DNA from: an uncultured Alistipes sp.
GTDB taxonomy: Bacteria; Bacteroidota; Bacteroidia; Bacteroidales; Rikenellaceae
Reading direction: 5' to 3'
DNA: 32,356 nucleotides
Assembly: GCA_900769525.1 (NCBI GenBank)
Contig: CAAGGY010000109.1
Coordinates: forward strand, 1 to 32,356
Part shown: in pieces, positions 17,095 through 24,780 of the stretch
Layout: each line of letters opens with the position of its first letter
Position numbering within the stretch: position 1 is the first letter of the stretch
Program-made: the position numbers and the translations under genes
Notes under the pieces: model-generated
Seen by the model: the letters and a program-made list of their open reading frames with translations, nothing else
Databases searched by the model: none
Told to the model about the DNA's origin: nothing

Positions 17095-17782
17095 ACACAT
17101 CAATGTTTAGTAATTCATCAAGAGCAACAATGCGATAGCCACTATTGACTACCGCCAAGATTATGCTCTCGAGCAACTCGTCAGATTGAAGACATCTGTC
17201 GTGGAGCAGGATAATAGCTCCTGGGTGCAGGCTACGCTCAACCTTACGGCAAATATCTTCGCGCGAATATCTTGTCACTGTATCTAACGAACGAATACTC
17301 CAACCTATTGTATTAAAGCCCAACTGCTTAACCATACGTCCGATAATAGGGTTAGTAACACCAAAGGGCGGACGGAAGAGCTTAGGGCGCAACCCCACAG
17401 CCTTAGTTATCGAGCAGCTACAGCTCAAAAGTTCGGCCTTCACACTCTTTGCGCTACTTAGCGGAAAGAGTCCACTATGCGACATGGTGTGGTTGGCCAC
17501 GATATGGCCCTCGACAACAATCTGACGAACGATGTCAGGATATTTATCAACCTGCCGACCAATCAAAAAGAAGGCTGCCTTGGCATCATACTTGCGAAGT
17601 ATGTCAAGCACCTTCAGCGTCATTGGCTCTGCGGGGCCATCATCAAACGTTAATGCAACGACACGCTCCTGAGTCTCTGCCTTGCACGTAGCCTTCAGGT
17701 AGATATTGCTTCCGATATCCGACGAGGCCCACACAAGAAAGAGCGTAATGGCTACAACTAATATGATGATTATCAAATACAT
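17084..17782 (-). CDS. Polysaccharide deacetylase (NodB/CE4) family protein
   Basis: This 232-residue protein has an N-terminal membrane segment (about 2-20) and a CE4 domain: TFDDGP (45-50) with metal/catalytic Asp47 and Asp48, HTMSH (98-102) giving the two metal-binding histidines, RPPFG (137-141) and LLHD (192-195) with the late catalytic histidine. All five CE4 motifs are present, so it should be an active metal-dependent N- or O-deacetylase facing the periplasm. In the cluster, next to a glycosyltransferase, it may deacetylate a sugar on the lipid acceptor; the substrate is inferred only from position. It overlaps its upstream neighbour by 10 bases. Confidence 0.88.
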   Translation of the reverse strand: MYLIIIILVVAITLFLVWASSDIGSNIYLKATCKAETQERVVALTFDDGPAEPMTLKVLDILRKYDAKAAFFLIGRQVDKYPDIVRQIVVEGHIVANHTMSHSGLFPLSSAKSVKAELLSCSCSITKAVGLRPKLFRPPFGVTNPIIGRMVKQLGFNTIGWSIRSLDTVTRYSREDICRKVERSLHPGAIILLHDRCLQSDELLESIILAVVNSGYRIVALDELLNIDVYEN

Positions 17783-18579
17783 CTAATACTCAAAACTACA
17801 GGTGTAGCTCCAAAATACTCGTTATATACTATCACCTGCTCGCAACCCTGCTGGATGAGCTTCATGGCCTGGGCAAATGTGTAGGCCGACGATGTTGGGA
17901 ACAAGCCATACTCCGCATAGGAGTTGTAGAGTAGCTTGACAGAATCTGTCGTTGCATATCGCTCCAAGCACTCCTCTGGGGTAATAGTCTTGGTCAAAAA
18001 GTCGATATTGTCGACCTGAGCAACGCTCGTTGCAAGCTTCTGGGCTGTAAGTCGCATAAAGACAGCGCCTTCACCATCAGCACACTTACGAAAGGCTCCC
18101 ATACGCTCCATAATTCTATGCTGCGATGGTGTCTGCTCATCAAATGCACCAACCAGGATATTGCCACTCTCACCATCCTCGATGCGCATCATAGCATCTA
18201 AGAGCGCATCCTCGAAGCTGTGGCTACGGTTTACATAGGTTACATTATAGCAGTGGTTATGTCTAAGCAACGCTATCTGACCACCCACCGTATTAAATGT
18301 CGACTGGATGAATGGCGTTGGGTTGAGCAACTGCTCCTTGTCGGTGATTATATTACGCAAGAAGCGCTCGCTATCGGCCAAACAGCCCCAACCCGTAGCG
18401 GTGATAATCGCATCTAACGAGTCGATATTTTCAACACCCTCGACACACTCCACAGCCGTAGTAACAGCGTTCTTGATGACATGGCTCATACGGCGACGCA
18501 GACCTGCATCGGGTATCAACAACTTAATATCCGTAGCTACATCTCTATCAGCTACAACTCTATCAATATAACACCTCAT
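17773..18579 (-). CDS. Beta-ketoacyl synthase-like chain length factor (ApeC-type)
   Basis: This 268-residue ketosynthase-fold protein has no active-site cysteine. The stretch LDAIITATGWG (55-65) and NPTPFIQSTFNTVGG (86-100) are typical of the small chain-length-factor-like partners in aryl polyene type II synthases. At the place where a ketosynthase has its Cys, the chain reads YVNRSHSFEDA (115-125). Such proteins pair with an active ketosynthase and help set chain length. The neighbouring gene at 18583-19758 (three bases away) is the natural partner. At 268 residues it is much shorter than a full ketosynthase (about 400), as is usual for this subgroup. Its first half is visibly related to the C-terminal domain of the ketosynthase at 20022-21677. 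Confidence 0.82.
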   Translation of the reverse strand: MRCYIDRVVADRDVATDIKLLIPDAGLRRRMSHVIKNAVTTAVECVEGVENIDSLDAIITATGWGCLADSERFLRNIITDKEQLLNPTPFIQSTFNTVGGQIALLRHNHCYNVTYVNRSHSFEDALLDAMMRIEDGESGNILVGAFDEQTPSQHRIMERMGAFRKCADGEGAVFMRLTAQKLATSVAQVDNIDFLTKTITPEECLERYATTDSVKLLYNSYAEYGLFPTSSAYTFAQAMKLIQQGCEQVIVYNEYFGATPVVLSIRCI

Positions 18580-18582
18580 AAA

Positions 18583-19758
18583 CTATCGGGTAAAAAGCAG
18601 TGAGCTACAGTTACCACCAAAACCAAACGAGTTGGTCATGACACTATCGACCTCGACACCCTCCTCGAATGTAGAGACTGGGATAAGACCATACTCTGGG
18701 ATAGGGGTAGTAAAGTTAAGATTTGGGAAACGACAGCCTAACTTGATGGCCAACACCGAGAATACTGCCTCGACACCTCCTGCAGCAGCAAGCGTGTGGC
18801 CCGTGAAGCCCTTGGTAGAGCTAAATGGTGGCATCTTATCGCCAAACAATCGCACAAAGGCGGCACTCTCCGACGCATCGTTATTTCCCGTTCCTGTGCC
18901 GTGAGCATTGATATAGCTCACCTGCTCAGGCGCAAGGCCTGCCATCTGCAACGCCTCAGACATTGCCAAAAAGGCACCATTACCCTCAGACGACGAGGCT
19001 GTCTGGTGGTGTGCATCATTGCGATTTGAGCAACCCCCTAAGCGGCAGTAGTAGCTATCGGCATCTTGCTCACGCTGAAGCACTATATATCCCGCACCCT
19101 CGCCGAGGTTAAGACCTGCACGTGTAGCATCAAACGGGCGACAAGGCTTCTGGTCCAAGATCATCAACGACTTAAAGCCATTGAGCGTAAAGGCACTCAA
19201 AGCGTCGCTACCACCCACAACAACATAGTCGACAATATTGTGCTTGAGCAACTTAGCACCCGCAATCACGGCATTAGCTGCCGATGAGCAGGCGGTGCTG
19301 ATTGTCGTTCTATAACCATTGATACCACAATGGCGTGCTATTGCCTCAGTGCTGGCGGCACAATCGTGCATCCTGACATCACGAAGGCGACCAGTAGTGT
19401 CATCCTCCATAAAGCTCTCGAAGAAGTGCTCGGTGAGATCCATACCACCTACCGAAGTAGACGACACCAAACCTATGCGCTTCGAGAAGTCGATATCTGC
19501 ACATGCCATAGCCTCCTTGACAGCTAAAATGCCAAGTAGTGCTGTGCGTGAAAGGTGCTCCTTAGGCGAAATACCAAGTCGTTGGTGCAACTCTTCATTG
19601 CTGATTCGTAGCTCACCAACAGGGAGTTGATTAGAGGTTTGGAGAATCGAGGGCGAAGCGGATATACCGCTTTCGCCTCTGCGTATGGCCGCAAGGTTCT
19701 GGTCAACACCAATGCCGAGTGCCGATACAACTCCAACTCCTGTAACTACGATTCCCAT
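18583..19758 (-). CDS. Beta-ketoacyl-ACP synthase (KAS II-like, ApeO-type)
   Basis: This 391-residue condensing enzyme has the complete Cys-His-His set: Cys157 in STACSSAANAV, His286 in NAHGTGTGNND and His321 in GFTGHTLAAAGG. It would extend the growing polyene by two carbons from malonyl-ACP. Its position between an ACP (two bases upstream) and the chain-length-factor-like gene (three bases downstream) suggests a KS/CLF heterodimer like ApeO/ApeC. The length is normal and it starts at the canonical M-(x)-IVVTGVGVVSALG. Confidence 0.9.
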   Translation of the reverse strand: MGIVVTGVGVVSALGIGVDQNLAAIRRGESGISASPSILQTSNQLPVGELRISNEELHQRLGISPKEHLSRTALLGILAVKEAMACADIDFSKRIGLVSSTSVGGMDLTEHFFESFMEDDTTGRLRDVRMHDCAASTEAIARHCGINGYRTTISTACSSAANAVIAGAKLLKHNIVDYVVVGGSDALSAFTLNGFKSLMILDQKPCRPFDATRAGLNLGEGAGYIVLQREQDADSYYCRLGGCSNRNDAHHQTASSSEGNGAFLAMSEALQMAGLAPEQVSYINAHGTGTGNNDASESAAFVRLFGDKMPPFSSTKGFTGHTLAAAGGVEAVFSVLAIKLGCRFPNLNFTTPIPEYGLIPVSTFEEGVEVDSVMTNSFGFGGNCSSLLFTR

Positions 19759-19760
19759 TC

Positions 19761-20015
19761 TTACTTGCGGTTTTGCATAACGTACTCGGCAAGAGTCTTC
19801 ACCGAATAGAATGCTGGCTTAGCCTCAGCAGAGTTTGCAAGCTTCACTCCGTAGTACTTCTCCAAAATCAAGATAATCTCGAGGGCATCAATTGAGTCCA
19901 AACCCAAACCCTCACCAAACAATGGAGCCTCAGCGTCGATATCCGCTGGGGTGATCTCCTCCAAGTTAAGTTCCTCAATCAAATGCTCCTTTAATTCCTG
20001 AATAAGCTGTTCCAT
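19761..20015 (-). CDS. Acyl carrier protein
   Basis: This 84-residue acidic helical protein has the phosphopantetheine site LGLDSIDALE, with Ser41 as the attachment residue. It carries the aryl or polyene chain as a thioester. It sits between two ketosynthase genes (6 and 2 bases away), so it is a good candidate for the ACP used in chain extension. A second ACP lies at 24512-24757. No phosphopantetheinyl transferase is seen in the window, so modification must come from an enzyme encoded elsewhere. Confidence 0.92.
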   Translation of the reverse strand: MEQLIQELKEHLIEELNLEEITPADIDAEAPLFGEGLGLDSIDALEIILILEKYYGVKLANSAEAKPAFYSVKTLAEYVMQNRK

Positions 20016-20021
20016 ACTTGT

Positions 20022-21677
20022 TTATTTTTTTAATAGTTTGATATTTACATTCCATTTACCCTGTAGGTAGTCACACCATCCAAAGATGACTGCATCGGCT
20101 CTATCTCGCTCGACAAGGCTCTTGGCATATCGCTCAACAAGGCCCGAATCCTCAGCCTCGATAAAGAAGGTGTTGTCGCCCTGAAGCTTATGGCGAATAC
20201 ATATCTCACCCGCAGCAACATTTGCGAGCGTATAGACAAAGGCTGCTGGCGAAGCACCCTCTGGCAGACGCTTGTTGAGAATCTGCTGGTGGATAATATC
20301 GGCATCGAGCGATGCAGCTCTATTTGACAAGACTATCGCACGGCGAAGTGGCTCAACATCTTCAAAACCCTCAATCCTAAGGAGATTCTCAACAGCCACA
20401 TACAACGCCTTGCACATATCGCTCATCTTATAGAACTTCATATTGCTATCGCCAATGGCCTTAAATTCGTTGCGGATAAACTCTGCAAATGGCAACTCAG
20501 ACTCTGGCAACGTGTACTCAGCCACAACCTTAGCCTTTGCACCACACGCCGAGATAGCAGACTCACGAGAGGCCATGTCAAGTACGATAGCTGCGTTGCA
20601 ACCACCAAAGCCTGAGGCGGTCTTAACACAACATCTGCCGTCGAACTCCTGATTCTGCGACGAGAGTGTCAACTTATGAGGTGTATCCGATTCATTAAAG
20701 CCCTTAGTACCAAAGATATACCCCTGCTTAAGCTCCTCAGCACACACGATCGTCTCAACAACACCCGAAGCACCGAGCGTATGTCCGATATAGCCCTTTA
20801 GACTATTGAGAGGCTTGTCGCACAACTCAGCCCAAGCTACAGCCTTGCTCTCCATCTCGTCGTTATAGCGAGTAGCCGTGCCATGCGTATTTACAAAGCC
20901 GATATCGGAGCTCTTAACGCCAGCCTCGATCATCGCCTGGTTGATAGCATAGTATAGGCCATCGCCCGTACGTGAAGGGCCAGAGATGTGGTTGGCATCG
21001 TTGCTAATAGCGCCACCAGCAAGACGAATAGCCGCCTGGTCGGCAAGTGCTTTGTCGGTAGTCAAGAGGATAGCTCCAGCAGCCTCGCCCAAGGTCAAGC
21101 CATCACGCGTAGCATCGTAGGGCTTACAAGGGTTAGGGCTGATAGATTTAAACGATGCAAAGCCCGAGGTGATAAACTCACACAATGCATCGCAGCCTGC
21201 AACAATAACATTTTTGCAGCTACCAGAGATCATCAGCCAGCGTGCAACGACAAAGGCCGACACACCCGAGATGCAGGCGTTCGAGATTATTATTGGCTTA
21301 TTATAGCAGTGTAGATAGTCGGCAACAGTCTGTGCTGAGACGTTGATGAATGTTCGCTCGTCGAGATTCTCACAGTCGTTGGCAAGGTAGTCGATATTTC
21401 CCTTTGTTGTAGATATAATAAGCTGAGTATCAGCACTTGATAGGTCTACACCCGACTCCTTAATAACATTTTGAAGCTGCTCGACAAGCAGCGACTCAAA
21501 GCGTGTGAGCTCGGCAATAGGCTCGACAGTGGCCCTACCGATAGGCATTGCGAACTCCTCGGAATATTTCAACCCTGTGCTACCGCTACGCATAGCAGCG
21601 ATAGTCTCGGCCTTGTTGCCAAGACAAGTACGCATCGATGATGCGCCAAGATATATGTTTACTTCTGTGTGAGCCAT
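20022..21677 (-). CDS. Beta-ketoacyl-ACP synthase with C-terminal chain-length-factor-like domain
   Basis: The protein is 551 residues from the ATG at 21677; a GTG at 21689 is possible but the ATG has the better fit to the fold start. Residues 1-370 are a full ketosynthase with Cys135 (SNACISGVS), His265 (NTHGTATRYND) and His299 (GYIGHTLGASG). Residues about 380-551 are extra. Residues 445-537 align without gaps around the key segment to the separate chain-length factor at 17773-18579: SPAAFVYTLANVAAGEI here against NPTPFIQSTFNTVGGQI there. No cysteine nucleophile is present in this tail. It is probably the ApeR-like or a second elongating synthase. It overlaps the thioesterase gene by 19 bases. 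Confidence 0.85.
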   Translation of the reverse strand: MAHTEVNIYLGASSMRTCLGNKAETIAAMRSGSTGLKYSEEFAMPIGRATVEPIAELTRFESLLVEQLQNVIKESGVDLSSADTQLIISTTKGNIDYLANDCENLDERTFINVSAQTVADYLHCYNKPIIISNACISGVSAFVVARWLMISGSCKNVIVAGCDALCEFITSGFASFKSISPNPCKPYDATRDGLTLGEAAGAILLTTDKALADQAAIRLAGGAISNDANHISGPSRTGDGLYYAINQAMIEAGVKSSDIGFVNTHGTATRYNDEMESKAVAWAELCDKPLNSLKGYIGHTLGASGVVETIVCAEELKQGYIFGTKGFNESDTPHKLTLSSQNQEFDGRCCVKTASGFGGCNAAIVLDMASRESAISACGAKAKVVAEYTLPESELPFAEFIRNEFKAIGDSNMKFYKMSDMCKALYVAVENLLRIEGFEDVEPLRRAIVLSNRAASLDADIIHQQILNKRLPEGASPAAFVYTLANVAAGEICIRHKLQGDNTFFIEAEDSGLVERYAKSLVERDRADAVIFGWCDYLQGKWNVNIKLLKK

Positions 21678-22114
21678 CGTTTCTTCCACTCTTCAAAAAA
21701 TGGGGGTGTGTTAAGACACATATTCCCATCGTTATCAACAAAAACCTGCACTGAGCTGCCACGTGCAACCAAAGCTCCGTCGCTCTTACGATGAATGATA
21801 TACTCGAAGCAGAGCTTAGCAGCGGCAACATCAATAAAGCGTGTCTCAATAATGGCAACATCGTTTACCGTAAGTGGCGAGACATACTGCAATTGCAGGT
21901 CAACAATAGGGGCAGTATAACCATTGGCATAGAAGTCGAGATATCCTACGCCCGAATACTTACGACCAAAGGCCTCACGACCATCCTCGAAGTAGCGAAC
22001 ATACTCTCCATGCCAGACAACCTGCATAGAGTCTACCTCGCTGAATCGCACTGTGGTCTCGGTGGTTATGCTTAGAGCAGCCTCCTTGCTGCCTATTTTT
22101 CTATTACGCCTCAT
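21659..22114 (-). CDS. Acyl-CoA/ACP thioesterase, 4-hydroxybenzoyl-CoA thioesterase-like hotdog
   Basis: This 151-residue hotdog protein has the YbgC/4HBT motif: Asp28 in FSEVDSMQVVWHGEYVRYFE, followed by DGREAFG, and then the central strand pair LQLQYVSPLTVNDVAIIETR. Enzymes of this group hydrolyse acyl thioesters; here it could release the polyene from its ACP or remove mis-primed chains. Thioesterases of this type are regular members of aryl polyene clusters. It overlaps the dehydratase upstream by 11 bases and the ketosynthase downstream by 19 bases. Confidence 0.85.
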   Translation of the reverse strand: MRRNRKIGSKEAALSITTETTVRFSEVDSMQVVWHGEYVRYFEDGREAFGRKYSGVGYLDFYANGYTAPIVDLQLQYVSPLTVNDVAIIETRFIDVAAAKLCFEYIIHRKSDGALVARGSSVQVFVDNDGNMCLNTPPFFEEWKKRWLTQK

Positions 22115-22523
22115 TGTTCGTATCTAAAAATATCTTCATTCTGCACGAAGCGACCTCAACATCATCGACATAGCAATGCGCCTGAATAAGCGTAACGTTG
22201 AAGACCTCCTGCACAATCTCAATGGTTGTAGAGATCACATCGCCCACCTTAGGATTCTGCTTTAGCTCAAAGTTGTTGACCGAGCCTATATATCCTATAG
22301 GTATAGGCTGGTTGTTGCTCTTACAGATATAACCCACACGTGCAGCCGCAGATTGAGCAATGTGCTCGATGAGTCCGCACTCGGAGAAGATACCATCATT
22401 AACAAAGATGTTATCTTCGAGCACGGTCAAACGACTCTTCGACACACTATCCTCAACACCTAAGAACGTGTCTATCATTACGATAGGCATTCTCTGGGGA
22501 ATCAACTCAAGAATACTATCCAT
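22104..22523 (-). CDS. ApeP-like hotdog dehydratase, lacking the catalytic histidine
   Basis: This is a 139-residue FabA/FabZ-superfamily hotdog. The opening LELIPQRMPIVMIDTF corresponds to the L(I/L)PHR-P-(x)-(L)-ID start of the family, with the usual His replaced by Gln10. The helix GLIEHIAQSAAARVG (50-64) carries the acidic residue Glu53. The catalytic histidine expected about 14 residues earlier is absent (Ile39-Phe40). It therefore complements the protein at 16110-16484, which has the His but not the Glu. It likely acts in dehydration of beta-hydroxy-polyenoyl-ACP. It overlaps genes on both sides by 8-11 bases. Confidence 0.78.
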   Translation of the reverse strand: MDSILELIPQRMPIVMIDTFLGVEDSVSKSRLTVLEDNIFVNDGIFSECGLIEHIAQSAAARVGYICKSNNQPIPIGYIGSVNNFELKQNPKVGDVISTTIEIVQEVFNVTLIQAHCYVDDVEVASCRMKIFLDTNNEA

Positions 22524-23616
22524 TTCTTCTCTTACAAATCATTATCGAGTGGCCCATGCCCAAGCCGTCAACAATCTGCTCAACCTCCAAACCAGCATTG
22601 TTTACGCAACGCTCCATATCGTCTGAGTGATACATCTTGCTGTTACCATTAGCCAAGGCGGTGAAATAGATGCTTGTGAGTGTGAGGCAATATGCTGCAG
22701 TCTCATACTTCTGACGATCCCAGAAGGTCTCCATGATGTAGAGACGAGAGTTCTCATCCATAGACTCAGCAGCACGACGGCAGATGCTTGTAACCTCCTG
22801 CTCCGAGAAGCAGTCGAGGAACTGGCTCATCCAAATTACATCGAACGCAGGAGTTGGGAACTTAACAGACTCATCAAGAAGGTTACAGCCATAACCGTGA
22901 ATACGATCAGCACCCTCCTTACCAGCTGTCTGCTGACGCATCATCTCGAGCTGCTGTGGCAGATCCATAATAGTGACCTCGACATCCTTATTATAGCCTA
23001 CACACTGCATAGCCCAGCGGCCAGTGTTACCACCGACATCCAACAGACGACGCACTTTACGCTCGCCATCGAAGATAATCTTCAACGCTGCAGCAAACGA
23101 TCCGTCAGAGTAGAAGTGGTCGAAGCCAAACCAGCTCTTCTGCACCTGCTCAGGCAAGCTTGACAAACCCTCGTAGATTGTTGGCCACTCGCCAAATACC
23201 TTCAAACCCGATGGCTTACCCTCCTTGAGAGCCTCCTCCAAGTAGAACAATCCCAAGTAGTTGACATCATGGTTGAAGTTCATATTAGCCTTAGCCATAG
23301 GATCGTTCAGCAAAAACCAGCCAGCCTTTGAGATGGTATACTTATCGTCTGAAGTGATCACCGTACCGATAGAGAGTGAGGCCTCGAGTAGGCACTGCAC
23401 AGCGTAGTTTGAGAGACCTGTATGCTCAACAATCTCAGCCTGGGTAACGCCCTTATGGTTGTTAGAGAGGTACTCCAAAATGCCGAACTTTACCATCAGG
23501 CGAGAGACCTGAAATACCATTGGTGCAAAGGCAATTTCCTGTGCAAGACGCTGCGCCTCCAAGGCACTCTTCTGCTCCTTGCAGTAAACTTTTGCAAGAG
23601 GTTGTGTCAGTTTCAT
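22516..23616 (-). CDS. SAM-dependent methyltransferase (plant-type O-methyltransferase fold)
   Basis: This 366-residue protein has an N-terminal winged-helix dimerisation domain (about 30-105, with KFGILEYLSNNHKGVTQAEI) and a C-terminal class I methyltransferase domain with LLDVGGNTGRW (191-201) and VTIMDLPQQLEMM (motif II region). This is the layout of small-molecule O-methyltransferases. At the motif that normally holds the catalytic base (LHDW-type), the sequence reads SQFLDCFSEQE, so the usual histidine is missing. It may methylate the aryl head or a C position of the polyene, or a carrier-bound intermediate. It is three bases from the acyltransferase and overlaps the dehydratase by 8 bases. 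Confidence 0.85.
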   Translation of the reverse strand: MKLTQPLAKVYCKEQKSALEAQRLAQEIAFAPMVFQVSRLMVKFGILEYLSNNHKGVTQAEIVEHTGLSNYAVQCLLEASLSIGTVITSDDKYTISKAGWFLLNDPMAKANMNFNHDVNYLGLFYLEEALKEGKPSGLKVFGEWPTIYEGLSSLPEQVQKSWFGFDHFYSDGSFAAALKIIFDGERKVRRLLDVGGNTGRWAMQCVGYNKDVEVTIMDLPQQLEMMRQQTAGKEGADRIHGYGCNLLDESVKFPTPAFDVIWMSQFLDCFSEQEVTSICRRAAESMDENSRLYIMETFWDRQKYETAAYCLTLTSIYFTALANGNSKMYHSDDMERCVNNAGLEVEQIVDGLGMGHSIMICKRRNG

Positions 23617-23619
23617 ATC

Positions 23620-24519
23620 TTAATTGTTCTTTATGTTCCAAAAATCATAAAAGTTAAACCATTGGCGTGGATACTTAGCCACTATCCTCTCCAATGATTT
23701 TGCGTATTGCTCAAGTAGACTCTCTGGAGTTATTTTACGCTCAAGCTGAGGCTCCTCAAATATAAATCTATAGGTGCAATTAGGCTCACGCATCGAGTAG
23801 TAGAAGACAACAGGAACTCTACACTTGGCGGCAATCTGAAAGAGGCCACGAGGGAAGAGAGCCTTGGAGCCCATAAACTCTATCTCGGCAGTGTTGTCCG
23901 CTCCGATGTATCTATCGCCATTGAAACAGATGTACTCTCCATTATTGAGAGCGACTTTCATCTGTAACATTGCATCAATAATGTTCTGATTAAGAGCAAT
24001 GATACTGTAATTATTCTGCTCATTTGCATTCTCCTCGAGCACATCTTTAATCTGCTGGTGCTCAGCATCGAGCATCACGATGTTGATCTTCTTGCCATAG
24101 GTGCCGAAGAAACCTGCTCCAGCCTCCCAGCAGCCGATGTGCGCTCCAATCATCACCACACCCTGACCGCTATTGAGAATCTCGAGGAATCTCGTATAGT
24201 TATCAAACTCGTAACGATAGCGCTCAGCAAGGCCTCCTCGCATAGCGATCTTGTCGATAAGCGTCTGGCCAAAGAGATAGTAGTGGCAGTAGAGCTCCTT
24301 AATCGAGGCAAACACACCAAGGCCACGTTGCTGACGGTTGTAGCGCCATATAGCACGTGTTGCCTTGGGTGCAAATGGGATAAAATAGATTACAATGAAC
24401 GCCAAAAAACAGTAGGCACAACGAATCCCCAGAAGCCTAATAGTATATACAAAGAATTGATAACCAAAGCGACCTCCACGAGATTTTCCACTCCACTGCT
24501 TATCAGAGTTTTTAGCCAT
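23620..24519 (-). CDS. Lipid A/lysophospholipid acyltransferase family protein (LpxL/HtrB-like)
   Basis: This 299-residue inner-membrane protein has a basic N-terminus, a membrane segment (about 22-48) and the HX4E box of LpxL-type acyltransferases: GAHIGCWEAG with His127 and Glu132. The later FNGDRYIG and LFPRGLFQIAAKCRVPVVFYY match the family's acceptor-side motifs. Members move acyl chains from ACP to lipid acceptors. Here it probably transfers the aryl polyenoyl chain, or a companion fatty acid, to a lipid. It is the second acyltransferase of the cluster besides the PlsC domain in the MMPL fusion. It overlaps the ACP gene by 8 bases, which fits ACP-dependent transfer. Confidence 0.87.
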   Translation of the reverse strand: MAKNSDKQWSGKSRGGRFGYQFFVYTIRLLGIRCAYCFLAFIVIYFIPFAPKATRAIWRYNRQQRGLGVFASIKELYCHYYLFGQTLIDKIAMRGGLAERYRYEFDNYTRFLEILNSGQGVVMIGAHIGCWEAGAGFFGTYGKKINIVMLDAEHQQIKDVLEENANEQNNYSIIALNQNIIDAMLQMKVALNNGEYICFNGDRYIGADNTAEIEFMGSKALFPRGLFQIAAKCRVPVVFYYSMREPNCTYRFIFEEPQLERKITPESLLEQYAKSLERIVAKYPRQWFNFYDFWNIKNN

Positions 24520-24757
24520 TAATCTTCTTGTTCAAGAGTTCGTAAAAGTCCTGGAAAGTCTTGATACCCACGAAGTCTGGACCTGTAAGTGTAACGCCAA
24601 AGTTCTGCTCAATCAGCACAACAACATCCACAAGGTCGAGGCTATCCAAGCCAAGTGTATCCTTAAGTGATGCATCGGCAGTGATCTCTGACGCCTCTAC
24701 CTCAAACTCTTCGGCAAGCACAACGGTTGCCTTCTCAATGATTTCTTCAATAGTCAT
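24512..24757 (-). CDS. Acyl carrier protein
   Basis: This 81-residue ACP has the prosthetic-group site LGLDSLDLVDVVVLIEQNFG; Ser39 is modified. It lies between the first ketosynthase of the operon and the LpxL-like acyltransferase, so it may serve starter loading or final transfer, while the ACP at 19761 serves elongation. This division of labour is inferred from the two-ACP layout of known aryl polyene clusters. Confidence 0.93.
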   Translation of the reverse strand: MTIEEIIEKATVVLAEEFEVEASEITADASLKDTLGLDSLDLVDVVVLIEQNFGVTLTGPDFVGIKTFQDFYELLNKKING

Positions 24758-24780
24758 AATTTGGTCTATTTCTTTTAGTG

